Shown piece after piece: positions 34,483 to 46,799 of a DNA stretch of 64,000 nucleotides; within the stretch, counting starts at the first letter, position 1, and the number at the start of each line of letters is the position of its first letter. Position numbers and translations under genes: made by a program. Under the pieces are notes generated by a model. That model saw only the letters and a list, made by a program, of their open reading frames with translations. It searched no databases and was not told where the DNA came from. This stretch comes from Symbiodinium kawagutii (Eukaryota; Sar; Dinophyceae; Suessiales; Symbiodiniaceae): assembly GCA_009767595.1 (NCBI GenBank), contig VSDK01007123.1, forward strand, positions 4,748 through 68,747, given 5' to 3'.

Positions 34483-37400
34483 ATTGAAAGCCAAATTCGG
34501 AGACTCACCTGAGACATACTCTTTGGTTGAGTCGATTGCCAAATCCTACTTAGCTGTCGCGTGGGGACATCGCGACTACTTCAAAAGGTTCAGTGAGAAA
34601 ACATTTGCCTGACAGCTTTTACTTTTCTTGTTGATGCGCTAGTTCCAAATCTTTCAGAGCTCAAAAGGCCGATGGCTGTACCTTTCCCCATCGCAGGTGC
34701 CACGCCTTTGTGCCCAAGAGAGATTCCAGAGCACAACGGTGGCAACCTCATTGGGGTGTGCGGGTGTGTGACTCATGGCCAGGGCATGAGGCGTTTCAAC
34801 TTGCTTCCCCCTCACAAAAAAACAACCATGGTCGCCCAGGTGATTCAGATGAGTCTGGATCTGACCTTGCCGATGAACTATTGATTGGCTTTGAGGATGG
34901 AGCCCCTTGGGACAAGTTGTATGCCGATGCTTTGATTTGTTGAGAAGCCTATCCACCAAGTACTCCCCGAAGCGCATCCAAGTAAATCAAAGATTGAATC
35001 CAAACATATCATGTTTTCCACCTAAAGTATATTGTTTGTATCTCCAAAAAAATTGATAGAACATGATAGAACAAAAAACTGCCTGTAGTTTTATCTTCTA
35101 TTGTTGGACTGGCCTAATGAAACTTAGGCAGAGAGCGCACGCAGGGTAGTGCGTCTTGCGCGAGTTGCAAGCCGTCGCATGAAGAAGTTGGGAAACTTGG
35201 AAATCAAATGGCTAGGTCACTACAAGAAGTTCCTTCCCATCCCATTGACTTATAGGTTGGTTAATTGACGGGTCAACGGGGTTTACCTTAGTTGACCCGG
35301 CTTCGCCCCTCAATCAATAACATTCGTATTTGTTACCAAGTCTTGGTTTATTGTCATTCTTTGATCGTAATATGAATCCTAGATTAGACCAAAGCAACCC
35401 AACGCAGCTGTGGATTGAGGAGCGAGAGACGTCGCTTTGGAACTGGTAGCTGCCTGTGGTTCTAGCACTAGAGGTGGTGGAAACCTATCGAGGAACTTTC
35501 ACACTTTGATGGCGAGATTGCGAAAACGTTTCGGTGTTGATGTTACTTTCCATACTGTGACTGTGAAGGCCAAGTGGCCTAAAATCAAACCTGAGAAAGT
35601 TGAGTATCCCTTTATTCTTTTGTCTTCGTGGGCAAAGTCCATTTTGGGAGAGCTACCGCAATATTTTCTAGGTGGTTGCAGCGACATTCAGCATTTCGAC
35701 GTTTTCAGTCAGACCTTGACAACATTCTGGAGCAAATATCGCCACTCACATCCAGACCACCCGGTTTACGAAAGGTTTGAGGCTAGTCAGCTGGCTTTTG
35801 TCATCCCGTATGCCATCCACGGAGACGAGGGCCGTGGCAGAAACTTTGTTCCTACCTTGGTAATCGCATATCAAATGATGATTCACCCCCTGGGCATGGA
35901 TTATACCAATACTGCTTCGCACACTAGTCCAGGTTTAGCCGAAACTTTTTTTGTTTTCTTTTGTACAAGTCAATGTTCCATTATTGTACTATATCGGAAC
36001 TTATTTGGGATCCTTAGGCCAACATGCTGACGCTAAACAGTTCATGTCACTACATGGGGTATGTTTGGGGAATCCCTGCCCACTAAGCTCCAATCTCAGC
36101 GGGGGTGGTCTTGAGGCACAGTTTTCGCACCCGTTTTTTGGCCACACTGATGTCCAACAAGATCATGGTGAAGTGTACATGGGATGAGATCCACAGAGTG
36201 ATATCGGAGGACTGCAAGCGGTTGTTTGACGAAGGGATCAAGGTATCTAGTTTGCACATAAGTCAGTTTCTGTTATGGAAGTCCTTGTTTTTTTTACCGC
36301 CAAAATCCTGACACATCCGATGCATATCCTGCCCCTTTCTTTGGGTCAAAACTTCCACACTCCTCTGGAAGGTAGATGGCTACACTTTCTACTTCGCTCT
36401 GACGGGAGTGAAGGGAGACTGGGTATACCTACGTAAAGCCCTGAAGTTGAAAACGGGATTTCGATCCCGTCGCATCTGCCATTTCTGTGAAAGCTTGGAA
36501 CCTGGGAATTAGTCCATTGATGTATGTTTTTTTGTTGGTGCTGACCTGATGGTTTGTAATTTCAACACATTATGATGTTGGGCCAATGCTGGTATGCAGT
36601 GAGGGTTGCTTTCACGCATGCGTTCTTACAGGATTGGTATAAATTTGGCGCAGCTTCAAACCTACATCAATGGGACGGCTGTCCAGTGAGCCCATGGAAA
36701 ACTGATGTGAGGGCTGCTCCTTTGAGGATGATCCCAGGCGCTGATTCGCCCTTAATGGTGCGTACGGATGCAGCTCACACTTGGGCAATAGGAGTTGGAA
36801 AAGAGTTTTGTGCATCGGCAATCCTACTCTTGTGCCACATGGGAACTTGGCCTGCTGGCAATATCGAAAAACGACTTGTCAAGGCATGGGAGCATTTTCA
36901 GAGCTGGAGGTACCGTACCAAACAGAGCTGTAAGTTGCATGAATTTACCTTGAAAACCTTCAAGGTGCAGTCGTTGGCTGGCTGCAACTGTGTGGGTTGT
37001 TGTTTTAGGTTACCATTTTATTTCTATGGGGATTTGGAATGTTTTGGGATTTGTTGCTTTCTCTTCGGGCTAACCCTTGGTGGCCTAGGCTTCAACAATA
37101 TCCGGTACTTGCTGGGTCTGGTAGCGATTGCATTGTTGTTTGCAAATGGCTGGGTTGCTTGATAGATGATCCAGAAATGATGCCAGCTTTCTCCGTCATT
37201 TGGCATACAATAGTAGCTTTTGTTTGAAGAGACTTCCTTACTTTTATGTTACTAGTGGTTTGTTTTTCACCTCGCTTTCCCTGGTCCATTTATACCAGCT
37301 GATTATCATCCCACAGGATCCCACTTTTGCTGACCTTTGGGAGCTGCTTCGCTACACACTGGTCGCTTGCAATACCTGGTTTCGTGGTCTATATCAACAT

Positions 37401-37950
37401 GTTTTGTTTGTTCCTGACGGTTGGGCTTTGGCAGTTGCTAGGTTGGATTGCATATTTGTTTGAATTTTTGCGGTGAAGCCTTAGTACTTTTAACTTCTGG
37501 GGGAACATGTGAGCTGTTTCAGGCTGGTATGGGTTCAACTCAGGAGGGGTATGGTTTGCTGGCTTCTTCAACACGTCCCCTTGGGATGTGCCTCTTTCGC
37601 ATCAAACCCAAACTCCATCTTCAAGAGCATTTCGCGAGCCTTTGCAATGCTTAATTTTTTTTGGGATATTTGAGCTTCTTCAAATCAAAACATTTTGGTT
37701 TGGTTACCACGACCCTTCGTCGACCTGCCAAACACCCAGGAAAGAATGGGAACTTCAACTGGCTGGAGGGGCTGAATGGTTAGTCAACCATTTGGCTTTT
37801 GCCTGCTGGTCGGATGAAGACTTTATTGGTCGAGTTGCCCGCATAAGCCGGGCAACTCATCCATTTACCACCGGCTATAGAACCATCTTCAGAACCCTGA
37901 TGAAGTATAAAAGATTGCTTCACACTCCGACTCCAGTACCTAAGTGCTGA
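34483..37950 (+). CDS. Model C: conserved dinoflagellate-type protein of unknown function
   Basis: Exons: 34483-34587, 34658-34915, 35145-35255, 35427-35932, 36100-36242, 36372-36497, 36632-36966, 37089-37212, 37317-37433, 37523-37637, 37784-37950 (TGA); phases agree, about 700 aa. The first exon opens with a split codon, so an upstream exon is needed and no start codon is seen. Marker blocks are GDSPETYSLVESIAKSYLAV, VRVCDSWPGHEAF, LAFVIPYAIHGDEGRGRNFV, YFALTGVKGDWVYLRKALKL followed by CHFC, MIPGADSPLMVRTDAAHTWA, FRIKPKLHLQEHF and CWSDEDFIGRVARISRATHP. I associate these blocks with a highly multiplied family in symbiont dinoflagellate gene models, with no assigned function that I know of. 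The ends of exons 6 (GA donor), 7 and 10 (GC donors) are non-canonical. Junctions around 35.3-35.4 and 37.6-37.8 kb are the least certain. Confidence 0.8.
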
Positions 37951-38154
37951 TCAGCCGCCCATACTTACCCACATGATACCAAGAAAATTCTTTAAACTTT
38001 GATGGGGCCTTGCTAGCACTTGGGATGGAACCTCTGCTGGCTTTGACCATTTGATTCTTGGATCCCCCACGCAACGCCAAAAGTCCAGCTGCTCGATGGC
38101 GTGTGTGTGTGGTGCACGCGAGGCTGCTGGCGGACTGCGGCTGGGATTCGTTGA

Positions 38155-38278
38155 ACATCACCATCATTTGGTGTTACATCACCATCATTTGGTGTTACAT
38201 CACCATCATTTGGTGTTACATCACCATCATTTGGTGTTACATCACCATCATTTGGCGTTACATCACCATCATTTGGTG
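38155..38278 (+). repeat. 21-bp tandem repeat, six copies
   Basis: The unit is catcaccatcatttggtgtta; the fifth and last copies vary (ggcgtta, ggtgccc). Confidence 0.95.
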
Positions 38279-38299
38279 CCCATCATCGCTATGACATTT

Positions 38300-38460
38300 T
38301 GGTGGATCATTTGATGCATCAATCATTCTATCTTAGATCTATCAGATCTGTATTGGACTTTGGGAATCATGTGTTGTATCAATTATAGATCTATCATCCC
38401 TATCAGACTTTAGAGGATCATATGTTGCATCAATCATCGATCTATCATGCCAATTAGGAT
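38300..38460 (+). repeat. Degenerate repeat of about 60 bp, three copies
   Basis: Recurring order: ggatcatwtgwtgyatcaat, then gatctatca, then a variable ttgga or cagac block. The word ggatcatttgat is shared with the ends of the hairpin element that follows. Confidence 0.6.
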
Positions 38461-38461
38461 G

Positions 38462-38591
38462 TGGAGGATCATTTGATACTTAAATTTGTGGTATCGAGTA
38501 CCCTCGAGCGTTTTTGGGGAAAACGTACTCTTTTTTGGGAGTGACCCTGAAAAAACTCGATACCAAAATTTAAGTATCAAATGATCCTCCA
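38462..38591. mobile_element. MITE-like hairpin with about 37-bp inverted ends
   Basis: The left end tggaggatcatttgatactt and the following aaatttgtggtatcgagt are mirrored almost perfectly by actcgataccaaaatttaag and tatcaaatgatcctcca on the right. Only about 55 bp lie between the arms and there is no open frame. Confidence 0.8.
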
Positions 38592-39700
38592 GGTATTAAG
38601 ATGTCCAGGTTGTAAATCACAACGCATGCTGCAGCACAAATACACGTCTCGCCACAACTGGGGCTGTCCTTCGTCGAAACCCTAGACAAAGCCAATTTGA
38701 TCATGCACTCTCCATGAATTCGCTCACACTTGAGGACCCCGACGTGGATGTCAAATCTGGCAGCGAGAACTGCTTTGCCAATGCAGCCTGAATAGTGAAA
38801 CCATGTCGGCTGGTTGCCTTCCACCATGTAGAATGGTGGACCAGCATTATTTGCTTTTTTTGCGGTGAAACTGCGCGTGAATTTTGAGGCCAATAATTGC
38901 TCCATGGATTGCTCCAGGTCTATATTTTTTGAGGCTTGGAATTGGGTGGCACACAGTCTTCCTTTCATGACCATTAGGAGAACTGGCTACTAACAGAAGC
39001 TGTCGGCCCTCCCCTCCTTCGGTATTCAGTACCGTTGCTCATCTATTATTTGCAAATCTCGCGGATTGCCAACGAGAAGTCGCCAGGTAGGTTTCTTGAC
39101 GAAATGGTTGAGACACGGTGAGACTTTTTGAGGCTCAAATGTCAAACCAAAAAGAACACCCAAACTTACCCCAACCCCTTTAAGAAAAAAACATGTTCTC
39201 CTCGATATGATTGTTGGGTTGATTGTTTAAAGAATTTTGTTCGTGATATTGGCCCCTCCGCCCTGTTGAAGAATAGACCCACTGAAGAAAGCTGCATTCA
39301 CATTTCAGCCTTCCATTGATAACCCTCAGTGGCAGCAGTGGCAGTCTTTGCGACCTGAGAATCAGCTCCAAAGATCATCTTGTTGGCTGGATACTTTGGT
39401 GGCTTGCCGCGGGTTGATAGGGTGCTGGAGCATTTCCCTGTTCGGTCGGTTGGACTCATATACATCTACCTACCACCGGTTTGTAGCTGGACAGCTGGTT
39501 ATATGGCACCCAGTATGACAAAAAAATGGTGCCTGTCATATCACCTCTACCCTACGCATCTTGCACGTACGAACAAAACCATAAACATGATTAACGACGC
39601 AGAACTGACCATCATAATGATTAACCATCATCTAAGCTTCATCATCTAGTCACCGTAATCTAGTAACCCTCATCTAGTAACCATCATCATTTGATTAAGC
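38592..39700 (-). other. Possible exon region, not resolved
   Basis: A minus-strand frame of 134 codons (38570-38974) contains AGPPFYMVEGNQPTWFHYSG and a Cys-rich end (GETCICAAACVV); part of it could be an exon. The rest of the stretch shows no clear exon. Confidence 0.3.
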
Positions 39701-39729
39701 AGCATTGACCACTATATCAACCATCAAGG

Positions 39730-39880
39730 CCTCGATCATCGATGACTTGACCCCACAGCCGTTCGCACACGGGGCTCCGTCCTGCAGCATGGCAAGCTCC
39801 AAATCTTCATCAACGACCAAGCTAGACACCTGCAGCATGCCGCCACACTCGCAGATTCCGACAATGAATACGTGTGATGT
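39730..39880 (-). CDS. Candidate exon, Cys-containing
   Basis: The minus frame reads VGICECGGMLQVSSLVVDED and then a Gly/Cys segment (APCANGCG). It is GC-rich against AT-rich flanks. Splice sites were not fixed; no family recognised. Confidence 0.35.
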
Positions 39881-39906
39881 GCTGATTCGTAGTATGTTTT
39901 CATGCA

Positions 39907-41096
39907 CATGTGCATATATATATATATATATAAATAGTTAATTACTATAATTTAAGACTTAATGTATATACACATAAGCGTTTTTTTTTGGAACCAATCT
40001 GGCGATGGCATTTCTTGGATGAAATGGCTGAAATTTTTGCCTTTATCAAAAGGCTATTTTCATTGCCTCCAGAGTTCCTAGGTATCACACTGACACAAAC
40101 ACGTACATCAACTAGCCGCGCAGTCGGGACTAAAGCTTCCAAGCTGTTGGCCGCGTCTCTGAGTCCCATGACTATCACCCTGAACGACCCGTCGTCTGTG
40201 CGACTGGTGTCAAGTCAGGGAATTTCAATAGTTCCAGGCAATCTGGCCAAACTTGATAACATTGTCAATATCAGACATGTAAAAATATTTCCTATCGTAT
40301 ATCTGTAAACTGGGAGATAGAGAGAGAGAGACCTTTGAATACGAATAATATATAAATGCATATGATATGTATATACAAAATGTATGATCTCAGATTAATC
40401 ATAGCCAACTCGTAGATGGGTGAACCTGACCATCTGAAGCCTTCATCAAAGCAAACAGTGGATGAGACGTGCAAATCCAAGAACTCTTTCTCACTCAAAC
40501 TCAAGGGCGATCGATAGATGTTCAATATTTCTGCACGCAATAAGATGGTTATTGTGTGGAGACCCACTATCAATGTCCAAAGAAACAACCATCAAAATGT
40601 GCCCAGAAATTGATGGATATTGGATTGCCTGTAGAGCCAAGAAAGGAACTTATGATTGGCTGGTATAATAGTAGATTAATCTTGCACTAATTCATCCACT
40701 TATACTTTCTCAATGAGTGTTCCTTGTGGAAAAAAAATCAACCATTTTTCTAATAGATTAGATTCATGCGCCGGTTCGGGTATCAAATGGACCCCCCCGC
40801 GAAGCGAACCCGACCGAAACAAGTTTAAACAAATAGTCGACACTTGATGAATGAGTAAACAGTCACAGAATGTCACGCAGCCTTGTATGAATGAGCCCCG
40901 TGCGAATCTAATGAGACCACGTTCGGTCAAGTATCCAGGTTGGGCCGTGAGTGGTGCATCCGCTACAACTACAACTAACTACATCCAAAACTGGTGAGTC
41001 TGGAATGTCAAATTCACACGTTAGGTACACGTCGTCACGTCACTGGTGATACCCAACCACTTGGATTGTCGAAGATTCCAACAAGGACGGTGCTGT
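39907..41096. other. Mostly non-coding, with AT tracts
   Basis: (AT)n tracts lie at 39915-39935 and 40330-40385. A plus frame at 40090-40260 (SRAVGTKASKLLAASLSPMT) and a minus frame opposite are both open; undecided. Confidence 0.3.
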
Positions 41097-41196
41097 TCAC
41101 AACTGGGTGATGGCCTGCTGGGAGATCAGCGTTCCCGCAGGCGCCTCCTCGAAGCTTGGCTCCGTGGGAATGTGCGCAGTGATGGATGGGCTGACA
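41097..41196 (-). CDS. Candidate exon, unknown protein
   Basis: The minus frame reads SITAHIPTEPSFEEAPAGTL and onward, ending at a TGA or a GT donor three bases earlier. The AG acceptor is the complement of 41197-41198. Confidence 0.4.
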
Positions 41197-41838
41197 CTAT
41201 TCGATTCTTCCACCTGGCAGCTCTGCCATGGTAGAAGTGGCGGCAGCTCAGAATTGGGGGCTGTTCATAGATGTTTCCGTGGCAAGTAGAACGGCAGCTC
41301 GACTGTTCATAGATGTGTCGACGCGAAAATGGAACGGACATGGAAATGCAGTCGAATCATATCGGGATGACCAAGTAGCTGTAGCAGTTGTTGTCCGTAA
41401 TTGATCATCACTAGCCAGAAAGCGTGATTGAGCATGATCATGATCAAATATTAAGTTATCATAGATCAGCCATCAGTAACCTTTCCTCTTTAATCGTTAC
41501 TCGCAACCATAAATCATCAAATATCTATAATCCATTCACTATCATTCAACCACCACTTAACCTCGACGATGATGACCATCATTAGTCATCATCAGTATCT
41601 ATAATCCATTCACGATTCATTCACTACCATAAATCATTCCATCTACAATATTCTATACTCCATTCACTATCATTGAAGATCATTATATAATATCATCAAT
41701 TATTATCATAATCATTACCATGAATCATAATCCATCCATTATCATTCAATTGTCATTACCATGAATCATAATCCATCCATCATATTCCATTATCATTCAA
41801 CCACCAATGAACCTCGACGATTCATCATCAAAAAAATC

Positions 41839-42977
41839 ATGACCATCTCCATCGCCTGGGCGCTGGAGCAGGGGCAGAAGCGCCGCAAACCATCGCCCGA
41901 GGCGTCGCAACCTGGGCAAAGAAATCATGACTTTGCGCTGAGTTTTGCTACGCTTTTTGTTGGCGAGGAAAAGTAATAATTAGTTGCCTAGTGAATTAGT
42001 TTTCCTTGTTTAGAACTCCTCTCCTTGTTACTATTCATATCTGTTCATGAAGCTTGTGAAACAACTTCACCTCTGGGAAAAGTCCATCAATGATTTAGCA
42101 GTTTTCTGTTGAGTGATATGTGTGCTAAGGATTGCTAAGGTATCACTGCAGAAGTGATAATAGGGAGGCGACACACTTGGACAGTGTTCAAGCTTACAAA
42201 TCCAGACGCTGTCAAGGCGTATGTGGCATCAACCAAAGTTTTTTCATCGTGCATCGAGTAGGAGGAAAAAAAACATGTGGAGATCCAGGCATCTCCATTC
42301 CGGAGACCGTGAATGAGGTTGAAGCCAAGTCGCCGCTACATCGTCAGAATCTGCTTTGATGATGTGGGTCTCTAGGTCTCCAATGAACGTTTTTAGCACC
42401 TTTAAACATAAGTTGTGCCATTTGCAGGGGTCGGGGGCCAGTCCAGTTCAAGGACGAACCATGGGACCATTGATGACCCCTTTGAATGTTGAATGTTGGA
42501 AGAAAGTTCATGGTGGCTATAACATGGTTCGATAGATTAATGATGGATGATGTTTTTTATTGACTACATAATGATGGTGACTTGTTGATCATGATCGCCA
42601 ATCATGTTCCAAGTTTCTTCGATACGGACAAGCAAAAGGGAACGCTCTGGTGCACTGAATTGATCAAAGAGCAGGGTGAAGAACCCAAAACAACTCTCGT
42701 CCTAGGTAGTATTCAGTGTTTGGATGTGCAGCCGGGGTTTGTTCCCTGAGATCTCAACGTGGTGACACACCCTGTCAGGTGGCTTATAACCCCTTTAACC
42801 ATAGGTAGATCCAGTTGCTAGGTGGGAATGCACATCCAAGGAAGGGGGTCCATTGAAAATTTCAACAATGCTCTATCCCCAGCAGCTGGACCATCCCTGC
42901 TTCCTAACCAGTCAAGACGGGTTGATCAAGAAGAGAGCTGGGAGCGGAAAGAATCTCGTCGACTGGCATCTTCTTAA
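41839..42977 (+). CDS. Small five-exon gene, unknown protein (141 aa)
   Basis: Exons 41839-41941, 42164-42222, 42318-42352, 42614-42705 and 42841-42977 join with matching phases from an ATG to TAA. The fourth splice needs a GC donor at the end of exon 3. The protein starts MTISIAWALEQGQKRRKPSP, contains TWTVFKLTNPDAVKAY and KQKGTLWCTELIKEQGEEPK, and ends with a charged tail (VDQEESWERKESRRLASS). The first exon is GC-rich beside AT-rich DNA. No signal peptide, membrane segment or known domain is visible. Exons 2 and 3 have alternative edges; exons 4 and 5 are firm. Confidence 0.7.
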
Positions 42978-43044
42978 GCCACGAATGTGGAGTAGTACGG
43001 CTAGTATGACTAGTTGGTGGTTTCCACCACTGGGAGAAATCTTA

Positions 43045-43108
43045 GTCAATCAATCAATCAACCAATCAATCACTCACTCACTCAATCAATGAATCAATCA
43101 ATCAATCA
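43045..43108 (+). repeat. TCAA-type microsatellite
   Basis: Runs of caatcaatcaat with cact and gaat variants. Confidence 0.9.
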
Positions 43109-43408
43109 GTGAAACGTGGTGAAATTAAAACTAATTTAGACATATTTGAAAACCAACCTAATGAACAATGACACTTGCAAGTTGTCAATGGCATCTTGCC
43201 AACCAGGGCAAGCCTAGCAAAACACCACCTGCTTGCGAGTCAGTGGTATTTTAGCAAATCTCTTTGAAAGCTGCTAGGGAGGCTGAAACCAATCAACCAA
43301 GAAAATCATATCTGGTTGCTGCTTTTGGAATAGTTGTGGCGAGGCCTTGTCAATATGAAAACGTATGAAAACCACATAAGCAACAAACTACGCGAAAGAA
43401 CAACACAT

Positions 43409-43494
43409 GGGAACCCCAAGAATGGATGGCTCATTCCTGTACATCATTGATACAAAGGATGATTTGGGAGCGCCCCTATGTTTGAGAAACACGC
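43409..43494. repeat. MITE-like family 2 member, diverged
   Basis: Left gggaaccccaag, right gggagcgcccctatgtttga plus gaaacac, giving the inner inverted blocks and one outer end. Confidence 0.45.
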
Positions 43495-43799
43495 CCCAAA
43501 ACCAAGTAATTAACGAACCAGGCAGCCACCAATCACGCACCCACCCAAGCAACCAAGCACGCCTGATTGGGTTTTGCACACAGCTCCGGCGTGTATGTGC
43601 CACAAGAGCACCAGAATCATGCATAATCAGCTTCTAACACTGCTCAATCCAGCGACATCGGGTCTTGCAGTGTTCTAGCGACCTCAGCATCAATTAGTGG
43701 TACGTCAATAGAAATTGGCTACTTGAATGGCACTAGTTAACCAATGAATTGGTTAGTAGTTACTTGAATGGCAGCATCAATGATTATGGCCACCTCAGG

Positions 43800-44042
43800 T
43801 TAATGAAAATGGGTTACCAAGGACATCCAAGGACCAGGGTCGACCATAATCATTGAGCGGTGAGACAACCGGCCCCATTCGGCCCAGGTGCTACGAGCAG
43901 TGCCACTGTGGCCATAGACCTCAGAAAGGTCACCACTCGCAGTGCCAAATCGAAATCTCAGTCGCTTGGTCCAATCATATCCCTGACGTGGATCCTCTAA
44001 CTCCCCACCGAAAACGATTCTTTGGAAAAAGCATGGCCACAA
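43800..44042 (-). CDS. Candidate exon or small ORF, unknown protein
   Basis: The minus frame of 80 codons contains DPRQGYDWTKRLRFRFGTAS and GDLSEVYGHSGTARSTWAEW. A plus frame (PAPFGPGATSSATVAIDLRK) is open too, so the strand is uncertain. Confidence 0.35.
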   Translation of the reverse strand: MWPCFFQRIVFGGELEDPRQGYDWTKRLRFRFGTASGDLSEVYGHSGTARSTWAEWGRLSHRSMIMVDPGPWMSLVTHFH

Positions 44043-44193
44043 GAATGGTTCTCTTCTGATTCTCCACGATGATTTTTAGGAAAAAATATGGCCACAAAAA
44101 TGATTCTCCTCTGATTCTTCCGAACATGATTTTTAGTCGCCCTGTGGCTGCTGAAAAAAAACCTCGTCGACGATCTCTGGATGTTTAAGGCAG

Positions 44194-45758
44194 CTTGAAT
44201 CTTTGCCAGTGACGGTAACGACATTGGTTGCACTCCTGCTGGATATCATCCAGCTGGATCTGTCTACTGTAGTCAGTTGCTTTCATGGTGCATGGTTGTT
44301 ACTGCATGCTGGTAAAAGGATATCCATACCCTCAAGCTTCACCAGCGAATTTGGGACATACCATCATCGTTCACATTAGCATCTGCCTTATGGGGCAAAC
44401 AACCACTGCAGTACTATGGCTGTGAATCAATACCCTGTAACCCTAGTGAACATCCACAAAAGATCAAACTAGTCGAACTGTTGGGATGTGAACTGCTACC
44501 CATTTTTGGAGGGTTGGTCCCATTGATATAATCGCTACTTGATACCTCCACTGTTTCTAAGGATCAACTTTCTAAATCTCCTGAATCACCATCCTCCCGT
44601 CAAGGCCATAAGCGCAACTACAATGTCAGAATTCGTAAATTCATTGTAGGAATTCTGCAGATTCACGCGCTAGCTGTTTTGAGTAACACACAGGTGAGCA
44701 ACCTGATTTATGATATTGGGTCGACCTAATGATCACCACGGGAAACACTGGTGGTTTATGGTGGCTTGTCGACTCATGCACTGGGGCTAACCCAACAAAC
44801 AACATCAAACAACAGTCGTAGTAGCCATGGGTCCCCCTGGCGCTCATAAGCAAACTCAGTCCAAACGTTGGCCTGTTGAGCTACCCACGTCGTTAGACCC
44901 AGCTTGCCGCAACCACCAACTCACCAGGGGGACACCATGGATTCTCTGGGATCCCAAGCACAAACGCCCTCGCACTGGTCACCACAACAGGAGCTTCCGC
45001 CGGTGCACATCCCGGGCCTCACACAACGTGGAAGTGAAGTTTTTCAAAATCAAGTTCCTGTTGTAAAAACAAGTTCCTCTTTGACAGCCAGTTGAGTCAC
45101 AGCCTAATCAACACACACACACACTCATATTATATATTATACACATATATATATATATATATATATATTTCATACATACAACACCATATGTACAAATTTC
45201 CACGCATGCGACATGCAAGATCTTGCATGGCTGTACAACCAGGCACGGGGTCAGCTGGGCAAGCCGAACGCGGAAGCATACGAGACGTTGGCCAAGCGCG
45301 AGCAGTTGGCTCCCTGCGGCACTCCGGTGTGGCGGCTGTGATCCAAGCCATGACCCAGCGATTTTTCGGGAGGCTGGCCTGTTGGATATGCTGATCCAAG
45401 TAGCAACTAACCAACATATTTTCTGGATAACTATATACATATAATATCATATAATATCATATAATATCATGTATAATTATATATAATCTGGATCGCCCAT
45501 GAGCTTTGGTAGGCATTACCGATTAGGGAACAAGGGATTTAGAACTATGGTGATTAGCCTTGGCTGTTGTTGGTGTCTTTTTTTTAGGTGCTTGGAAGGC
45601 AAGGTGATTTGGGGCTGGACGTGGTTTCCGTCCCACCAGCGCATGTTGTGGAGAGTGACGCCTTGGGTCTGGAACGTCAGGCAAAGGCGTGCTGTTAGTC
45701 TCCTTTTGCATCCAATCACTGGGAAAAACACCATCGGAATCTAACAACCACAACCACC

Positions 45759-45792
<34 letters not shown>

Positions 45793-45865
45793 CCTCCCCC
45801 TCAACAGAGACTTCATGGCTAGAATCTCTGTGATCAAGGCCGTCCAAAAAGTCAGAGGCAAATGA
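44194..45865 (+). CDS. Six-exon gene, unknown protein (at least 192 aa)
   Basis: Exons 44194-44268, 44562-44693, 44928-45033, 45220-45326, 45588-45688 and 45808-45865 (TGA) are all in phase with GT-AG introns and good acceptors (tttctaag, ttttttttag). Marker segments: PVTVTTLVALLLDIIQLDLS (hydrophobic), SRQGHKRNYNVRIRKFIVGI (basic), a Gln/Pro-rich linker, LAWLYNQARGQLGKPNAEAY, then VLGRQGDLGLDVVSVPPAHV, and a short basic tail DFMARISVIKAVQKVRGK. The first listed exon is the least sure. An ATG at 44937 could start a shorter form of about 119 aa. The last intron contains a (CAA)n tract just before its acceptor. No family is recognised. Confidence 0.75.
44428..44515 (+). repeat. Short interspersed repeat, copy 2
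   Basis: Matches 7075-7165 in the ccctagtgaacatccac and ctgttgggatgtga blocks. It lies in an intron of the six-exon gene. Confidence 0.45.
45742..45795 (+). repeat. (CAA)n microsatellite in the last intron
   Basis: About 13 caa units; the acceptor AG follows after cctccccctcaac. Confidence 0.95.
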
Positions 45866-46285
45866 TGAAAAAAAAGCGCTACGCGGCTCGCATTTAACAA
45901 ATACAACCCGAAAAGTATCCAGAAAGCAATGTGAGAGTCGTTCTTAGCTATCCACAACAGATTTAACAGAAACCATGGGTCTTCCATAATTGTTATTCAT
46001 CCATCTGTTTCTATATTGTATTCTCGTACTAGACATTTCTAGATGCTGTTTTCAGGTCCCGGTCCCATTATGAGTTAATTTTCCGGTTAACACACAAGAA
46101 ACCAACCATCAACCAGCCAGGTTACTTCTCCGCTCTTCAGCAGCTGATGAACCAACTGTGTTTTGGCAACTACTCCTGAGGTTTACTGTTCCAAAGTAAG
46201 ATAACAGATATTTTTATATTTAGTCAGGAGTTTATGTTTTACTGGCAAACATTTTCAGATATGTTTATATTTAGTCAGGACTTAG
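45866..46285. other. No gene seen
   Basis: Downstream region of the six-exon gene. It contains a short duplication, agatatttttatatttagtc versus agatatgtttatatttagtc (46206-46278). Confidence 0.5.
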
Positions 46286-46327
46286 TCACTTTACTCCTTA
46301 GATCTCCTTATGATAACTTCTTCACAG

Positions 46328-46549
46328 TCCTCGAATCAACCACTCGGTCAGCTCGCTGTGAATGTGACGTGGTGCAATGTTGTCGTCGCTTGGTTCCTAG
46401 GGACACTTCATCTGAGCCAAGTGGCAATGCTCTCATTCAAGGTCGTCATCTTCAGCTTACTGTCTATCCTCAGAAGCCGCCAGATCTGTGGGTTACCAGC
46501 AGCTGGCTCTGCCGAGGACGGTGGCATCTCTACTGGGGACAGCATCTGA
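46328..46549. other. Coding-like island, strand unknown
   Basis: Plus: acceptor ttcttcacag then SSNQPLGQLAVNVTWCNVVV and a hydrophobic stretch to a TGA. Minus: acceptor tgtccccag then MPPSSAEPAAGNPQIWRLLR to a TGA. Both look like last exons. Confidence 0.35.
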
Positions 46550-46799
46550 AGATGTGATGTCCTTCCATATCCATCCATGCAAACATGATGTTCAATTGTT
46601 CAAACATAAGCAGGACATCGACATTTTCCAGCGCATCGGAAGAGCAGGCCCCTGTCAAACATATACTCCATGGCCGCATGTATCTGTGAACATTACCTAT
46701 CTCCATCTGCATGTCGGCATGCTCACTAACAACCCACAACCAAAAATTCATGAAAATTCGAAACTCCCAACGAGGCACCGCTCTTGTCCTGAGGCATAG

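Noticed and set aside
36447..36470. tRNA T-arm-like stem (cgggatttcgatcccg)
   Set aside because: It lies inside a firm exon of model C, the loop is one base short, and no other tRNA arms surround it.
38155..38278. Repeat array checked as a possible CRISPR
   Set aside because: Units are contiguous 21-mers without spacers; it is a plain tandem repeat.
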